Made by a program: the position numbers and the translations under genes. This document shows, in pieces, positions 63,021-64,000 of a stretch of 64,000 bases of DNA (positions are counted from its first letter, which is position 1; the number at the start of each line of letters is the position of its first letter). The notes beneath the pieces are model-generated. The model ran no database searches. It saw only the letters and a program-made list of their open reading frames with translations, and had not been told where the DNA came from. The stretch spans positions 1-64,000 of the forward strand of contig NZ_MUZR01000010.1 in NCBI RefSeq assembly GCF_001995255.1. The letters run 5' to 3'. The stretch is from Thioalkalivibrio halophilus. Lineage in GTDB: Bacteria > Pseudomonadota > Gammaproteobacteria > Ectothiorhodospirales > Ectothiorhodospiraceae.

Positions 63021-64000
63021 TTAATCGGGGGCATGGCCGGATTCTCCGTGGCGAAACGGGGAATGCTCGTGCAGGCGTTCGCAGTGGCTGCGCATCATGT
63101 CCGCCTCACGTTCGCAGAAATCGCGCACCGGCCCCTCGAAGCCCGGGGTCAGGATTGCGTGGATCGACCAGGTGGGTGTGGGCAGGAAGCCGCGCGGGAT
63201 CTTGTGTTCGCCCTGGGCGCCGGGCTCGAAGCGCGTGAGCCCTTCGCGGATGCAGAACTCGATGCCCTGGTAGTAGCAGGTCTCGAAATGCAGGGCGTCC
63301 AGCTCCTCGGTGGCGCCCCAGAAGCGCCCGTACAGGGTGTCGTGGCTGCGGTAGCACAGCGCGGCGGCGATGGTTTCGCCGTCGCCATCCTCAGCATTGC
63401 CATTCTCCGGGCGGCGGGCCTCGAACAGCACCACCTGGTCGCCCAGCGCGGCGGCCGTCTCCACGAAGAATGCCTCGGTGAGCGTGGGGATGCCCATGTG
63501 CTTCTCGAAGGTGTCGACGTAGAAGCGATGGAAGCGCGCCCAGTCCTCCGGCGAGCCGGTGGCCCCGGTGACGGTACGGAAGGTGATGCCGGACTCCGCC
63601 ACGCGCCGGCGTTCGCGCTTGATGTTCTTGCGTTTTTTCGACGACAGCGCGGCGAGAAACGCCTCGAAATCCGCATAGCCCCCGTCCGCGGCGTTGGTCC
63701 AGTGGTACTGGCAGCCCATGCGCTCGGGCAGCCCCAGCGGGGCCAGCGCCTCGCGGTCGGCGGACTCGGGGAACAGCACGTGGACCCCGGAGGCCTCCAG
63801 TTCGCTCCCGCGCGAGACCAGCGCGCGCAGCAGCTGGCGGCGCAGGCGCTCGGGGTCGGGGGCTTCGGGGTGCACCAGCAGACGGTGACCGGTGGCCGGG
63901 GTGTAGGGCACCGCGACCACCAGCTTGGGGTAATACTGCAGGCCCTGGCGCTGCCAGGCACCTTCCCAGGCGAAGTCGAAGACGAACTCGCCGTAGTTGT
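63021..64000 (-). CDS. COG3146/DUF482 GNAT-like acyltransferase (5' end outside window)
   Basis: A protein of the COG3146 group, sometimes labelled peptidogalycan biosynthesis. The visible 326 residues run from the window edge: NYGEFVFDFAWEGAWQRQGLQYYPKLVVAVPYTPATG, then KKRKNIKRERRRV, HRFYVDTFEKHMGIPTLTEAFF, LCYRSHDTLYGRFWG and FETCYYQGIEFCIREGLTRFEPGAQGEHKIPRGF. The frame is open to base 64000, so the true start is beyond the window; GTG 63920 is internal. Function not established. Confidence 0.85.
   Translation of the reverse strand, partial: NYGEFVFDFAWEGAWQRQGLQYYPKLVVAVPYTPATGHRLLVHPEAPDPERLRRQLLRALVSRGSELEASGVHVLFPESADREALAPLGLPERMGCQYHWTNAADGGYADFEAFLAALSSKKRKNIKRERRRVAESGITFRTVTGATGSPEDWARFHRFYVDTFEKHMGIPTLTEAFFVETAAALGDQVVLFEARRPENGNAEDGDGETIAAALCYRSHDTLYGRFWGATEELDALHFETCYYQGIEFCIREGLTRFEPGAQGEHKIPRGFLPTPTWSIHAILTPGFEGPVRDFCEREADMMRSHCERLHEHSPFRHGESGHAPD

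Noticed and set aside
62767-63034. Short ORFs on both strands between aat and the COG3146 gene
   Set aside because: They are made of the REP-like units, giving repeated Arg/Gly/Gln peptides; no start signals.

Overview
The window is GC-rich (roughly two thirds G+C by eye), gene-dense gammaproteobacterial chromosome. FabA, oligoribonuclease, the rpoE-rseA-rseB-rseC-mucD order, ffs-dnaX-ybaB-recR and lepA-lepB-rnc-era-recO-pdxJ-acpS are all typical of that class. A complete seven-gene Mrp Na+/H+ antiporter, several c-type cytochromes, FNR/Anr-type boxes and a short relative of sulfur oxygenase reductase beside an ArsR-rhodanese regulator point to a haloalkaliphilic sulfur oxidiser such as Thioalkalivibrio (Ectothiorhodospiraceae). 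That assignment is inference; no rRNA gene is present to confirm it.

Layout. 1-7 kb: end of a cobalamin gene and cobM, an FNR-controlled dihaem peroxidase, a DUF4399 protein, gltX, tRNA-Ala and tRNA-Glu with a small membrane ORF between them, a bacteriohemerythrin preceded by a candidate small RNA, a methyltransferase and a YjfB-like protein. 6.6-11.4 kb: two divergent, tightly overlapping operons, one with a CDP-alcohol phosphatidyltransferase and YceI, the other with a BchC-like dehydrogenase, a QueD-like protein lacking its catalytic residues, a glycosyltransferase and a methyltransferase. I read this as an uncharacterised pathway. 11.4-15 kb: fabA, two proteins of unknown function, a 289 bp element with 33 bp terminal inverted repeats, and an SH3/coiled-coil protein. 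15.1-20.9 kb: mrpABCDEFG.

21-25.5 kb: the SOR-like protein facing an ArsR-rhodanese regulator and MFS transporter across a region with two dyads, then mazG and a ferredoxin-NADP reductase-like enzyme. 25.5-32 kb: nadC, xseA and a DUF4197 gene on the minus strand; guaB-guaA on the plus strand. 32-38 kb: an orphan 709-residue propeller-like protein beside a relic of the inverted-repeat element, an HDOD protein, glutathione reductase and a peroxiredoxin-glutaredoxin fusion. 38-44.6 kb: 4.5S RNA, dnaX, ybaB, recR, a HIT protein, an outer-membrane-like protein, rsgA, a pterin carbinolamine dehydratase, a small cytochrome c and orn.

44.6-57.4 kb: nadB, then the envelope-stress sigma factor operon through mucD and the lepA-to-acpS housekeeping run, mostly with overlapping or closely spaced genes. 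57.4-64 kb: an orphan SOS-controlled dnaE2, gloA, a lipoprotein transglycosylase, aat, a small REP-like array, and the start-truncated end of a COG3146 acyltransferase gene.

The most unusual parts are the SOR-like/ArsR-rhodanese locus, the QueD-like/glycosyltransferase cluster, the 13.99-14.28 kb inverted-repeat element and its relics, the candidate small RNA near 5.4 kb, and the 709-residue orphan.
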